DNA of 64,000 nt, from contig NZ_JBFABG010000010.1 of the NCBI RefSeq assembly GCF_040640215.1, positions 1 to 64,000 on the forward strand, read 5' to 3'. The position numbers were made by a program, and so were the translations under genes. Source of the DNA: Actinosynnema sp040640215 (GTDB taxonomy: Bacteria; Actinomycetota; Actinomycetes; Mycobacteriales; Pseudonocardiaceae). Positions 1-7,352 of the stretch are shown one piece after another (position 1 is the first letter of the stretch; each line of letters begins with the position of its first letter). The notes under the pieces are model-generated. The model was not told the origin of the DNA and did not search any database. It was given only the letters and a program-made list of their open reading frames with translations.

Positions 1-1
1 C

Positions 2-346
2 TCGGAGTTCGACGCGGCGCTGTTCGCGTGGGTGGGCCAGCCGCTCAAGGCCGGTGCCTACGGCAACTACGCCCAGAAGGACAAGGGCGGCACGGTGAAC
101 TACAACAACTACGACTCGGCCGTGGTGACCGAGCAGTGGAAGACCGCCAACGGCGAGCTCGACTTCCAGAAGCGCACCAAGATGATGAACGACATCGACA
201 AGGAGATGCGCAACGACCTGCACAGCGTCCCGCTGTTCCAGCTCACCGACTTCGCGGCCAGCACGGCCGACATCTCCCCGATCTCCTACGTGGGGCTCGG
301 TGGTGGCGTGACCTGGAACCTGTACGCCTGGCAGATCAGGAAGTAG
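2..346 (+). CDS. Peptide ABC transporter substrate-binding protein (C-terminal part)
   Basis: Only the last 114 residues are in the window; the 5' end lies to the left. The visible part runs through a FDAALFAWVGQP segment, a charged helix (KRTKMMNDIDKEMRND), and a terminal NLYAWQIRK. This resembles the C-terminal lobe of SBP_bac_5 family (DppA/OppA-type) lipoproteins, which capture oligopeptides or similar solutes outside the membrane and hand them to an ABC permease. No permease genes follow; the next gene is on the opposite strand after two strong hairpins, so this is the last gene of its operon. The substrate cannot be read from this fragment. Confidence 0.75.
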   Translation, partial: SEFDAALFAWVGQPLKAGAYGNYAQKDKGGTVNYNNYDSAVVTEQWKTANGELDFQKRTKMMNDIDKEMRNDLHSVPLFQLTDFAASTADISPISYVGLGGGVTWNLYAWQIRK

Positions 347-352
347 CTCCGA

Positions 353-389
353 CGCCCCCGGTACCCGGGTGGGCGGGGTACCGGGGGCG
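353..389 (+). terminator. Hairpin after the binding-protein gene
   Basis: Perfect 13-bp inverted repeat (CGCCCCCGGTACC at 353-365 and its complement at 377-389), starting 6 nt after the stop codon. No T tract, as is usual in high-GC actinomycetes. Confidence 0.6.
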
Positions 390-424
390 GCACGACACCG
401 CTGCCCGGCGGCGGTGGCAGCGGC

Positions 425-460
425 GAAGCGCTCGGCCGGGACATCCCGGCCGAGCGCTTC
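425..460. terminator. Perfect 16-bp hairpin, probably bidirectional terminator
   Basis: Arms GAAGCGCTCGGCCGGG (425-440) and its exact complement (445-460) are separated by a 4-nt loop. It lies between two convergent genes and could serve both. Confidence 0.65.
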
Positions 461-483
461 GCGCTACCACGGGGTTTCCCGCG

Positions 484-1800
484 TCACGAGCGTTTCTCCA
501 GCTCGCTGAACGGGGTGAGCACGCCGTCGCGCGCGGTGCGCAGGGCGACGTGGCGGCGGCGGACGAGTTGGCCGACCGCCAGCAGGACGTAGAGCGCGGA
601 CAGGGCGACGATCACGGTCTTGTTCGCGTCGGCGGGCAGCACGATGCTCGCGGTGAACTGGGTGGCGAACAGCGCGAACAGGGTGACCGCTCCGGCCGTC
701 GTGAGCGCCAGGTCGGTGAGGATGCTGATGGCGAACAGCGACTGGGCGGCGGTGAGGAGCAGTTCCAGGCGCTGGTGGTCGTCCAGCGGGAGCCCGTGCC
801 ACCCGCCGCTGGACAGCGCGAACACCACCGGGATGGTGCCGACCAGCAGCGTCCACTGGTTGACCTTGCTCGACAGCAGCGTGCCGAGGGACTGCGACGC
901 CATCAGGCGCGCGGCGTAGAGGCAGGCCACGATCAGCTCCGGTGATTCGCTGGCCAGCGGCGCGACCCACTGGACCAGCAGGAACTCGTCCGCGCCCAGG
1001 CTGGTGCCGGTCCGCACGAGACTGGTGGCGAAGTGCTCGGCGGTGGCCAGGATGACCAGTCCGGCGAACGCGAACATGCCGATCACCCACGTCCGCCGGG
1101 GGGTGGAGGCCTGCTCACCCACCCAGGCGCTCACGCCCAGCAGGTGGGGCTGCTCGACCGGTGCCTTGGACAGCCGCCACACGTAGGCGACGAACACGGC
1201 CACCAGCACCGCCGCGTCCACCACGGTCAGCGACGTCCGCAGCGGCAGGCTGAGCGAGTACAGCGTGGCGATGCCGAGGAAGACCACCTCGGCCGACATC
1301 ACGCGAGGGAGCGCCACCCGGCCCCGGTGGGTCGACTCGCTGTCGTGCTTCGCGCGGCGCACCGCGACGGCGGCCACGAGCACCACCAGCGGCCAGCCGA
1401 TGCCGACCAGGACCCGGTTGGCCCCGGTCATGTTCGCCAGCGCGAGCGAGCACGGGTCGGCCTGGCCCGGTGGCGGCGCGCACGTGCCCTGCTGCGCGAA
1501 CTCCTGGCCCGCCTGGAAGGTGAACACGAGGTCGACGGCGTACTCCGGCAGCACGGCCACGAGCGCGAGCAGCGCGATCGCCAAGCCGGCGCTGACGTCG
1601 ACCTGCGCGGCTTCGGCGGCCCACGACAGGACGAACGCGGCACCGACGATGGCGATGCCGAACACGGCGGCGGCCACCGCGTCGGGCAGTTCGGGGTGCG
1701 GCAGGCCGAGGTAGTCCGCCGCACCCAGCAGTGCGCCGGGCAGGGCCGTCACGGCGGCGAGCGGCAGCCGCAGGGGGAACGCTGGGCGATCACCGGACAA
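484..1800 (-). CDS. Sodium/calcium (Ca/H) exchanger family membrane protein
   Basis: 438 residues. The CaCA antiporter family exchanges Ca2+ for H+ or Na+ across the cytoplasmic membrane and carries two homologous alpha repeats. Both are visible: ALLALVAVLPEYAVDL near residues 77-92 and VAPLASESPELIVACLYAA near 280-300, each with the acidic PE pair of the ion site. About ten hydrophobic segments surround them. The start is a TTG with a GGAGG ribosome site 7 nt upstream. A Cys/Pro/Gln-rich insert (residues about 100-118) between the first repeat and the next helix is unusual and probably external. The gene stands alone. Family is clear; the ion pair is inferred. Confidence 0.8.
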   Translation of the reverse strand: MSGDRPAFPLRLPLAAVTALPGALLGAADYLGLPHPELPDAVAAAVFGIAIVGAAFVLSWAAEAAQVDVSAGLAIALLALVAVLPEYAVDLVFTFQAGQEFAQQGTCAPPPGQADPCSLALANMTGANRVLVGIGWPLVVLVAAVAVRRAKHDSESTHRGRVALPRVMSAEVVFLGIATLYSLSLPLRTSLTVVDAAVLVAVFVAYVWRLSKAPVEQPHLLGVSAWVGEQASTPRRTWVIGMFAFAGLVILATAEHFATSLVRTGTSLGADEFLLVQWVAPLASESPELIVACLYAARLMASQSLGTLLSSKVNQWTLLVGTIPVVFALSSGGWHGLPLDDHQRLELLLTAAQSLFAISILTDLALTTAGAVTLFALFATQFTASIVLPADANKTVIVALSALYVLLAVGQLVRRRHVALRTARDGVLTPFSELEKRS

Positions 1801-1916
1801 GGTGCGACCTCCGACGTGGGTTGTTCACCGCGATCCCGTCACGGGTACCCGGACTTCGGCGGTTGCGACGAACCGGAGCCCATCGGCCGGGTGAACGCGC
1901 GACAGCGCCCCCGCGC

Positions 1917-2687
1917 TCAGTCGAGCACCCCGAAACCGGTCAGCAGCGTGGCCAGGGCCGGCAGGAAGTTGTTGAACTGGTGGGCGGCGATCGCGGCGGT
2001 CACCGTGCCGGTGCACAACCGGGCGAGCCCGATCGGGATCGCGACGACGACGAGCAGCGGGGTCCGCTGCCACTCCAGGTGCGAGAGGGCGAACGCCGCC
2101 GTGGTGACGGCGAACACGACCCACCGGTGGCACCCCCAGTGCTCCAGAGCTCGCCACAGCACCCCGCGGAAGAGCACCTCCTCTGCGATCGGCGCGATCA
2201 GCCACACGGTCAGGAAGATCGCGATCCCCGCGCCGAGGCCGGGTTCGCGCCCGTCGAGCAGGTGGCCGGCGGCCGAACCCCCGCCGTCGGTCCACGCGGA
2301 CCACATCGCCGCCGCCGGGACGACGAGCAGCAGCCCCCCGGCCCCGAACGCGGCTCCGACCAGCACGTCGCGCCGAACACCCGCCCACTCGCGCCGCACC
2401 CGCCCCGGGCGCGGTCCGCCGCCGACCAGCCGCAGACCCCCGGCCGCGACCAGCACCGCGACGAGGGCGGGCACGACCAGCAGCAGCGGTAACGGCCAGA
2501 GCGGCTGCCCGACTTCGGCCGGGGACCAGCCCGCCCGGGAGAGCAGGAGCGCGAACAGGAGGGACGTGCCGGCCAGCGCGAGCTCGGCGACCAGGAAGAC
2601 GGCCAGCAGGCGGGTACCGGTGCCCCGGTCCCGGGTGACCGTCCCAGCGGCGCGGAGCCCGCGTGGAAGACCGGTCCGGTGCCGCAC
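1917..2687 (-). CDS. CPBP family intramembrane metalloprotease
   Basis: 256 residues with about seven hydrophobic helices. The three CPBP (CAAX protease and bacteriocin-processing) motifs are present: EEVLFR (E169, E170, R174), FALSH (F199 to H203) and HQFNN (H236, N240). In this family the Glu and His residues bind a metal within the membrane and cleave substrates there; some members act in bacteriocin immunity or maturation, others on prenylated-type peptides. The GTG start has no strong ribosome site, so an alternative internal start is possible. No peptide substrate gene is adjacent. Confidence 0.85.
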   Translation of the reverse strand: MRHRTGLPRGLRAAGTVTRDRGTGTRLLAVFLVAELALAGTSLLFALLLSRAGWSPAEVGQPLWPLPLLLVVPALVAVLVAAGGLRLVGGGPRPGRVRREWAGVRRDVLVGAAFGAGGLLLVVPAAAMWSAWTDGGGSAAGHLLDGREPGLGAGIAIFLTVWLIAPIAEEVLFRGVLWRALEHWGCHRWVVFAVTTAAFALSHLEWQRTPLLVVVAIPIGLARLCTGTVTAAIAAHQFNNFLPALATLLTGFGVLD

Positions 2688-2836
2688 TGGGAACCCCGTT
2701 GCCTGGGCGGAAGTGGTGCCCTCCGGTTACCCCGCCCACCGGTGACCGAACCCCGCCACCGACGCGGTGGGCGTGCGGGCCGATCACGGTCACCCTCGGT
2801 GAGTTGGAGCCACCCGATCAGGTACCAGCTTCGCCG

Positions 2837-2861
2837 GTGTAGGTCGTTCCGCCTCGGGTAG
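2837..2861 (+). promoter_or_regulatory. Possible SigB/SigF-type promoter
   Basis: GTGT, 15 nt, GGGTAG fits the loose actinobacterial stress-sigma pattern GNNT-N15-GGGTA, about 27 nt upstream of the small gene at 2888. The last base of the -10 element deviates. Inferred from sequence only. Confidence 0.3.
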
Positions 2862-2887
2862 TCGCCAAATGGAGCAGAGGAGGCCCG

Positions 2888-3151
2888 GTGGAGGCGAATA
2901 ATCCCGCGCAGCGCGTCGGCGACGCCGTGGAGCAGGCCCCGATTCTCCTCGCCCCGGCCCTCTCCGAACTGTCCGCGAGCGGATCGCCCGCCTTCCCGCC
3001 GACCGCCGCGCCCGTCCCCGCTGTGGCGTGGACCCCGGCCCCGGGCGTGGCCACCGGTGGCACCGCGACCGACCGGAGCACCACCGTGTTGAAGCGTGCC
3101 TACCGCCCCCCACCGGCTTGCCGTGGACGGGGTGGTCGGCGACACCGCTGA
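2888..3151 (+). CDS. Small Ala/Pro-rich hypothetical protein
   Basis: 87 residues. GAGGAGG (2877-2883) precedes the GTG start by 4 nt, and the first two thirds show the strong G/C third-position bias of real genes here. No known domain is recognised. The N-terminus (NPAQRVGDAVEQAPILLAP) could form a helix, the middle is Ala/Pro/Thr-rich and disordered, and the C-terminus is Arg-rich. It ends 14 nt before the PRC-barrel gene and probably shares its transcript. The low-bias C-terminal quarter leaves room for a shorter protein or an erroneous call. Confidence 0.4.
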   Translation: MEANNPAQRVGDAVEQAPILLAPALSELSASGSPAFPPTAAPVPAVAWTPAPGVATGGTATDRSTTVLKRAYRPPPACRGRGGRRHR

Positions 3152-3165
3152 GTTGGGAGGAAGAC

Positions 3166-3594
3166 ATGGAACCCCTGACCTTCACCCCGTGGATCTGGCG
3201 AGACCCGGCGTGGCCGGCGGTCAGCGGTGCCGCGTTCGACCCGGCCCGCGGCCCGGTCGGCGGTGGCGAACCGCCGGAGACCGGGCTGATCGGCTACCGC
3301 GTCGAGGCGACCGACGGGAGCCTGGGCAAGGTGGACGGCGAGCACGCCGACGTGCCGGAGGGCTGCCTGCTGATCGACACCGGTCTGTGGATCTTCGGCA
3401 GCACGGTCGTGCTCCCGGTCGGCCTCGTCAGCCGGATCGACCACGAGCAGCGCACGATCTACCTGGACCGCACGAAAGAGCAGATCAAGGCCGCGCCGGA
3501 GTACGACCCGGAGGGCGGGGGCAGCGACGACTTCCGCCACCGGGCCGACGAGTACTACACCGAGTGCTACCGCCTCCTCCCGCCACTGCTCTAG
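3166..3594 (+). CDS. PRC-barrel domain protein
   Basis: 142 residues, soluble. The core GLIGYRVEATDGSLGKVDGE followed by a strand-rich stretch ending VVLPVGLVSRID matches the PRC-barrel fold, known from photoreaction-centre H subunits, RimM and many small actinobacterial proteins, where it usually mediates protein contacts. The tail KEQIKAAPEYDPE is typical of the actinobacterial group. Start: ATG with GGGAGGA 5 nt upstream; a longer upstream reading lacks coding bias. Its stop shares the palindrome CTAG (3591-3594) with the stop of the convergent STAS gene. A role in general stress is suggested by the neighbour and the upstream promoter-like site but not shown. Confidence 0.8.
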   Translation: MEPLTFTPWIWRDPAWPAVSGAAFDPARGPVGGGEPPETGLIGYRVEATDGSLGKVDGEHADVPEGCLLIDTGLWIFGSTVVLPVGLVSRIDHEQRTIYLDRTKEQIKAAPEYDPEGGGSDDFRHRADEYYTECYRLLPPLL

Positions 3595-3980
3595 CCGGCG
3601 CGGTCGGCCGCGTCGGCCAGCGCCGCCGCGATCGCCTGCTCCGCGGTGTCGTGCAAGGGCAGGAGCGCTTGCATCGCGGTGAGTTCGAGCGTCCGCCGCA
3701 CGTTCCCGCCGACCGCCACGTGGATCGGGCGCGTGCCGTTGTCCCGGTTGTGGCCGTGCAGGTGGGCGAGGGCGGCGATGCCGGAGGAGGCGAAGAACGT
3801 CACCCCGGACAGGTCGAGCACGAGCGCGATGGCGTCACCGTCGAGCAGTCTCACGCCGTGGTCGCGCAACTCGTCGCTGTTCGACATGTCGACCTCTCCG
3901 ACCGCTCGGAGCACGGCCACCTCGCCGAGCATCTCGGCGCTCATCCGGGTGGTCGGGGGGTGCGCTGTAGGCATGCGCAC
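3591..3980 (-). CDS. STAS-domain anti-anti-sigma factor-like protein
   Basis: 129 residues forming one STAS domain. The core LVLDLSGVTFFASSGIAALAH is the conserved region of SpoIIAA/RsbV-type antagonists; in that family a Ser after the DLSGV strand is phosphorylated by an anti-sigma kinase, and the dephosphorylated protein frees a stress or sporulation sigma factor. ASSG supplies the candidate Ser. The GTG at 3980 is chosen because AGGTGGG lies about 7 nt upstream; ATG at 3974 is an alternative. No kinase or sigma gene is next to it, so its partner is encoded elsewhere. Confidence 0.8.
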   Translation of the reverse strand: MRMPTAHPPTTRMSAEMLGEVAVLRAVGEVDMSNSDELRDHGVRLLDGDAIALVLDLSGVTFFASSGIAALAHLHGHNRDNGTRPIHVAVGGNVRRTLELTAMQALLPLHDTAEQAIAAALADAADRAG

Positions 3981-4099
3981 ATGGTTCCCACCTCTCGCGC
4001 GCTGGAAACAGCCGTTGTGGAGCCGGATCACGTGACCTCGACGCGCTCCGGATCAGGAGGCGGGGCGCACGGCGTTCGGCCCCGCCGAGGAGGAGATCG

Positions 4100-5185
4100 T
4101 CAGCGCACCGCGCCCAGAACGTGGGCGGGCGCGGAGAGCAGCGCGGTGACGTGGGGTTCGGCGGCGCGCCGGGTCAGGGGGAGCGGGGGACAGGCGGCCA
4201 GGTGCTCGGCGACGGCTCCCAGGCGGCGCACCTCGGACACCGCCGCCACGCACGCGCCGGGACCCACCGCGAACGGCAGGAACGCGTCAGGGCGGTCGGG
4301 CAGGTCCGCCCACCGCGCGGGATCGAAGGCGGCCGGGTCCGTCCAGTACCGGGGATGGCGGTGCATCGCGTAGGTCGGCACCACCACGTCATCGCCCCGC
4401 AGCGCCGACAACGGCCCAAGGCGGTGGTCGTGCCGCACCGGGCGTCGGTGCTGCCACGCGGGCGGCCACAGGCGCAGCACCTCCAGTGCCACGTGCCGGG
4501 GATCGGCCTCCCGCACGTCGCCCACCCGGCGGGCCTCGACCGGCTCCGAGCGCTGGAACGCGCACACCAGCCAGGTGAGCGCGGCGGCGGACGCGCCGAC
4601 GAACGCCGTCACGGCCCGGAGGTAGACCTCGCCGCGCACGGCCGCGTCCAACTCCGGCAGCCCGGCCACCGCCCCGCCCGCCGTCACCGCGCCGGCCCGC
4701 GCGCAGAGCCGCTGGAAGCCCGCGTCGTCCACGCGCCGACGGGAGCCGGTGACCATGCTGTGGAAGACGGTGTCCAGGAAGTCGGCGACGACCGCGCGCA
4801 GGTCGGCGTCGTCGAGCCCCAAGGCCTGTCGGTGCGCCTCGGCCGTCGCGTGCAGGCACGCGCGGTGCAGGTCGCCGCGCGCGGCGGCGAGCGAGTCGAC
4901 CGCGAGCCCGGCCGAGCGGTGGACGTCCTCGGCCGCGAGGGCGCGGTGCACCCACCGGTTCAGCGCCGCGCACCCGTCCGGGGGCAGGGCGACGCCGCCG
5001 GGACGCCAGAACGCGGGCGGGTGGTCGAGCACGCCCCCGGCGTCGGCCAACGAGTCCCGGGCCAACCGCGCGTCGCACACCACGACGCTGCCCGCGAGGG
5101 TCCGGAACACCGGGCGGCGCACGCACCGGCGGTGCAGCCCGCGCAGCCCCCGCCAGCCGATCCGGCGGATCGGGCCGAACGGCAC
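4100..5185 (-). CDS. Atypical cytochrome P450, probable RiPP cross-linking enzyme
   Basis: 361 residues, short for a P450 (usual about 400). ExxR is present (EVLR, residues 235-238) and the haem loop FAVGPGAC supplies thiolate Cys312, with Ala instead of Gly after it. The I helix (AFVGASAAALTW, about 194-205) lacks the usual acid/Thr pair used for oxygen activation. The GTG start is only 3 nt after the stop of a 30-residue ORF ending in YTYY, and no separate ribosome site is visible, so translation is probably coupled. Known biarylitide, cittilin and atropopeptide systems pair a P450 with a tiny Tyr/Trp-rich precursor in this way; the P450 forms biaryl or aryl-ether cross-links. That role here is inference from arrangement and core sequence. 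Confidence 0.85.
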   Translation of the reverse strand: MPFGPIRRIGWRGLRGLHRRCVRRPVFRTLAGSVVVCDARLARDSLADAGGVLDHPPAFWRPGGVALPPDGCAALNRWVHRALAAEDVHRSAGLAVDSLAAARGDLHRACLHATAEAHRQALGLDDADLRAVVADFLDTVFHSMVTGSRRRVDDAGFQRLCARAGAVTAGGAVAGLPELDAAVRGEVYLRAVTAFVGASAAALTWLVCAFQRSEPVEARRVGDVREADPRHVALEVLRLWPPAWQHRRPVRHDHRLGPLSALRGDDVVVPTYAMHRHPRYWTDPAAFDPARWADLPDRPDAFLPFAVGPGACVAAVSEVRRLGAVAEHLAACPPLPLTRRAAEPHVTALLSAPAHVLGAVR

Positions 5186-5188
5186 GGG

Positions 5189-5281
5189 TCAGTAGTACGT
5201 GTACATCGGGCTCCACGCCAGGTGCCGGAACCCGCGCTCGATCCCCAGCCTGCGCAGCAACGGCCTGATCAACCTCTTCAC
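5189..5281 (-). CDS. Candidate RiPP precursor peptide, core YTYY (cittilin-like)
   Basis: A 30-residue ORF starting at GTG (5281-5279) with GGGAGGA about 5 nt upstream. It has a basic leader (MKRLIRPLLRRLGIERGF), then RHLAWSPM and a C-terminal YTYY, ending at TGA 3 nt before the P450 start. Cittilin of Myxococcus is made from a precursor of similar size whose C-terminal YIYY is cross-linked by a P450; YTYY is the same pattern with Thr for Ile. Leader removal would need a protease that is not obviously nearby. No sequence comparison could be run, but the start signal, spacing and core together make a chance ORF unlikely. Confidence 0.75.
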   Translation of the reverse strand: MKRLIRPLLRRLGIERGFRHLAWSPMYTYY

Positions 5282-5319
5282 GGCATCCTCCCGGGCAGCG
5301 CGTCGGGTCGTCGCACCCC

Positions 5320-5349
5320 ACGTAACACGCCGCCGGGGCGGGCGGTCAA
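5320..5349 (-). promoter_or_regulatory. Possible promoter for the precursor/P450 pair
   Basis: Reading the minus strand: TTGACC (5349-5344), an 18-nt spacer, and TTACGT (5325-5320), placed about 40 nt upstream of the precursor start. It sits in the 113-nt gap behind the Crp-type regulator, so the pair may be transcribed on its own. Confidence 0.4.
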
Positions 5350-5369
5350 GTGGTCGACCAGGTGACGAC

Positions 5370-5403
5370 GGCGGGTGATCCGGCACCTCGCCGGTCACCC
5401 GCC
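5370..5403 (-). terminator. Hairpin overlapping the stop of the Crp-type gene
   Basis: GGCGGGTGA (5370-5378) pairs with 5395-5403 and an inner CCGG pairs with CCGG at 5391-5394. It would end the regulator transcript just before the precursor promoter. Confidence 0.5.
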
Positions 5404-6105
5404 CTCCGGGGCCGGCTCCGGGCGGTGGCCGGCGGCGATCGTCTCCAGGTGGGCCAGGTCGGGGACCTGGACGACGCGCCGCGCGCTGGCCCGCACCGCG
5501 CCGGTGTCGCGCAGGTCGCTGAACGCCTTCTCGGCGGTGCGGGGCTTCATCCCGGCGATCGAGGCCAGCTCGATGTTGGTCAGCGGGAGGTCCAGGGTCC
5601 AGCCGCCGTCGGCGGTCCGCCGCCCGTGGCGCGTGACGAGGTGGACGAGGACCCGCGCGATCCGGGTGGACGCCTGCTGGGGCATGGCCCGGCGCAGGTC
5701 GTTGGACCAGCGGAGGTGGTCGACGCCGGCCTTGGCCAGCTCGGCCAGGACCGTCCCGTGGCGGTCCAGCAGGTCCAGGAGCTGGTGCTGGGGGATCAGC
5801 CGGGCGGTGACCGCGCCGCAGGCGGTCACGGTCGCGGACCGGGGTTTGCCGTCCAGCGCGGCCATCTCGCCGACCAGGTCCCCGGCGGAGCGCACGGCGA
5901 GCAGGGTGGGACCACCCTCCACGCCGGTCGCCCAGACGGTGACCGCACCGGTCAGCAGGAGTGCCGCGTGCCCGTCCTCGGCACCCTCGCGGAACACCGT
6001 GGCACCCGGCACCCACGCGACCGGTGCGCCGAGTGCGAGCAGCGCGCACGCCGTGTGGTCCGACAGTCGGCCCAGCAGCCCTCGATACGGCCGGTCATTC
6101 TCCAC
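5395..6105 (-). CDS. Crp/Fnr-family transcriptional regulator
   Basis: 236 residues. The N-terminal half is a cyclic-nucleotide-binding-like barrel (WVPGATVFREGAEDGHAALLLTG, then GDLVGEMAALDGKPRSATV), followed by a long dimer helix and a C-terminal winged helix with LTNIELASIAGMKPRTAEKA as the recognition region. Such proteins bind paired half-sites as dimers. The GTG at 6105 gives a normal family length; a reading 53 codons longer adds an atypical Arg/Gly-rich stretch. It lies directly upstream of the precursor/P450 pair on the same strand and could regulate it, but the hairpin at its end argues for separate transcripts. Confidence 0.8.
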   Translation of the reverse strand: MENDRPYRGLLGRLSDHTACALLALGAPVAWVPGATVFREGAEDGHAALLLTGAVTVWATGVEGGPTLLAVRSAGDLVGEMAALDGKPRSATVTACGAVTARLIPQHQLLDLLDRHGTVLAELAKAGVDHLRWSNDLRRAMPQQASTRIARVLVHLVTRHGRRTADGGWTLDLPLTNIELASIAGMKPRTAEKAFSDLRDTGAVRASARRVVQVPDLAHLETIAAGHRPEPAPEGG

Positions 6106-6419
6106 GTCCCCGCCCCCTGAGCAGTTCGTTTCCCGAGTGGCACCCGATGTCGAGCATTCCACCAGCCGGCCGAGCCCCGGGCGTCCCGGTACCGGGGTGC
6201 CCGACTCGTGCCGATCCTCCCGACCGTCCACGCGGCAGGGGCGCGGGACGTCGGTGTGGCACAACCCTGCCAGTCTCCCCGCTCGGCCACCCGTCGCGGG
6301 TGGCCGAGCGGGTGGACGCGCCCCGTCGAGCGGAAGGCCGGAGCCGCGTCCGACGGTGCGACGGAGGTCCGCTCAGGTCGGTTCCGCTCCGGCCGGACGT
6401 GGTGCGCCGTGCCCGCCGA

Positions 6420-6570
6420 TCACCGCACCACCGCATCGAACGTGCCGGGTTCGTACGACCCCGCCGGGGTCCGCACGATGACGTTGATCCGGTTGGCCCG
6501 GATCTTGACCAGCTCCCGGTTCTCCCTCGGCAGCGGCGACTGGTCGACCACCAGATGCCGCCCGGCGGTC
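6420..6570 (-). pseudogene. C-terminal fragment of an unrecognised gene
   Basis: One minus-strand frame ends at TGA (6422-6420) and reads HLVVDQSPLPREN, then RELVKIRANRINVIV and RTPAGSYEPGTFDAVVR with G or C at nearly every third position, which is strong evidence of past coding. Upstream of about 6570 the bias vanishes and no convincing start is seen, so this looks like the tail of a gene cut off by rearrangement. A GTG at about 6550 could still give a 43-residue peptide. I do not recognise the family. Confidence 0.4.
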
Positions 6571-6574
6571 CGGT

Positions 6575-7011
6575 GTGACAGCCACCGAGACGTTCCTCGC
6601 CCACCGCGACCCGCTGTTCACGGTCGCCGACGAGATGCTCGGCTCGGCCGCCGACGCGGAGGACGTGCTCCAGGAGACGTGGTCGCGGTGGACGGGCGTC
6701 GAGCCGGCGGACAGCGTGTCGATCGCGGTGCTGTGGGTGCTGGAGACGCTCGCGCCGACCGAGCGGGTCCGTGTCGCGGGCGGGGACGCGGGAAGCGCTC
6801 GACGCGTTCCGCCGGGCGGTGGAAACGGGTGACCTGCAAGGGTTGTTGGACATCCTCACGCCGGACGCCGGACGTCGTGCTCGTGGCCGACGGTGAGGTC
6901 GACACGGTCTTGGCGGTGCGCTTCGACGACGGCCTGATCTCCGGGATCTACGCCGTGCGCAACCCCGAGAAGTTGTCGCACCTGGCCCGGGAAAGCACCC
7001 TCCACCGCTGA
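6575..7011 (+). pseudogene. Decayed ECF41 (SigJ-type) sigma factor gene
   Basis: Pieces of one ECF41-type sigma factor survive in three frames. Frame one: a normal start, then FLAHRDPLFTVADEMLGSAA and DAEDVLQETWSRW (region 2), jumping to WVLETLAPTERV (start of region 4). Frame two: EALDAFRRAVETGDLQGLLD (linker to the C-terminal SnoaL-like domain). Frame three: VRFDDGLISGIYAVRNPEKL, the family's typical ending. Most of regions 2-4 and the SnoaL-like domain are missing, with at least two frame changes, so no functional sigma factor can be made. An intact relative is at 21580-22464. Confidence 0.75.
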
Positions 7012-7352
7012 CCGCTGCGAAATCGGAGTCGGTGGGTGGGGCGGCGTGGGTCCGCCCCACCCACCTCCCGGTCAGCCGCTGGTCACCCTGGTGACCAGGT
7101 GCGGTAGGCCGGGGCCTGGGGGTGAAGAGTGTCGTAGTCACCGCAGGTGAACTATCCGGCCCCGTGCCCCCGATGCCCATGCCCGGCCACGAAAGGGAGT
7201 CCGGCGTCGCTCGGTGGTGGACGGCCCACGACACCGCGTCCACCGTCACCCGGATCGAGGCTGGGCCAAGTGGGCGACGGGGTGCGGTAGACCGGTAACG
7301 GTGCGTTTCTCCGACAGGGCCGGGCCCACCGCGTGAAGTCGCGAGGTCGGGG
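7012..7352. other. Gene-free stretch with a 14-bp hairpin
   Basis: No reading frame here has convincing coding bias. GGTGGGTGGGGCGG at 7031-7044 pairs exactly with 7052-7065 across a 7-nt loop, a likely terminator for one or both sides. Nothing else stands out. Confidence 0.5.

Noticed and set aside
4121..5365. Plus-strand frame opposite the P450 and precursor
   Set aside because: Low-complexity shadow; the minus strand carries the haem and ExxR motifs and the ribosome site.
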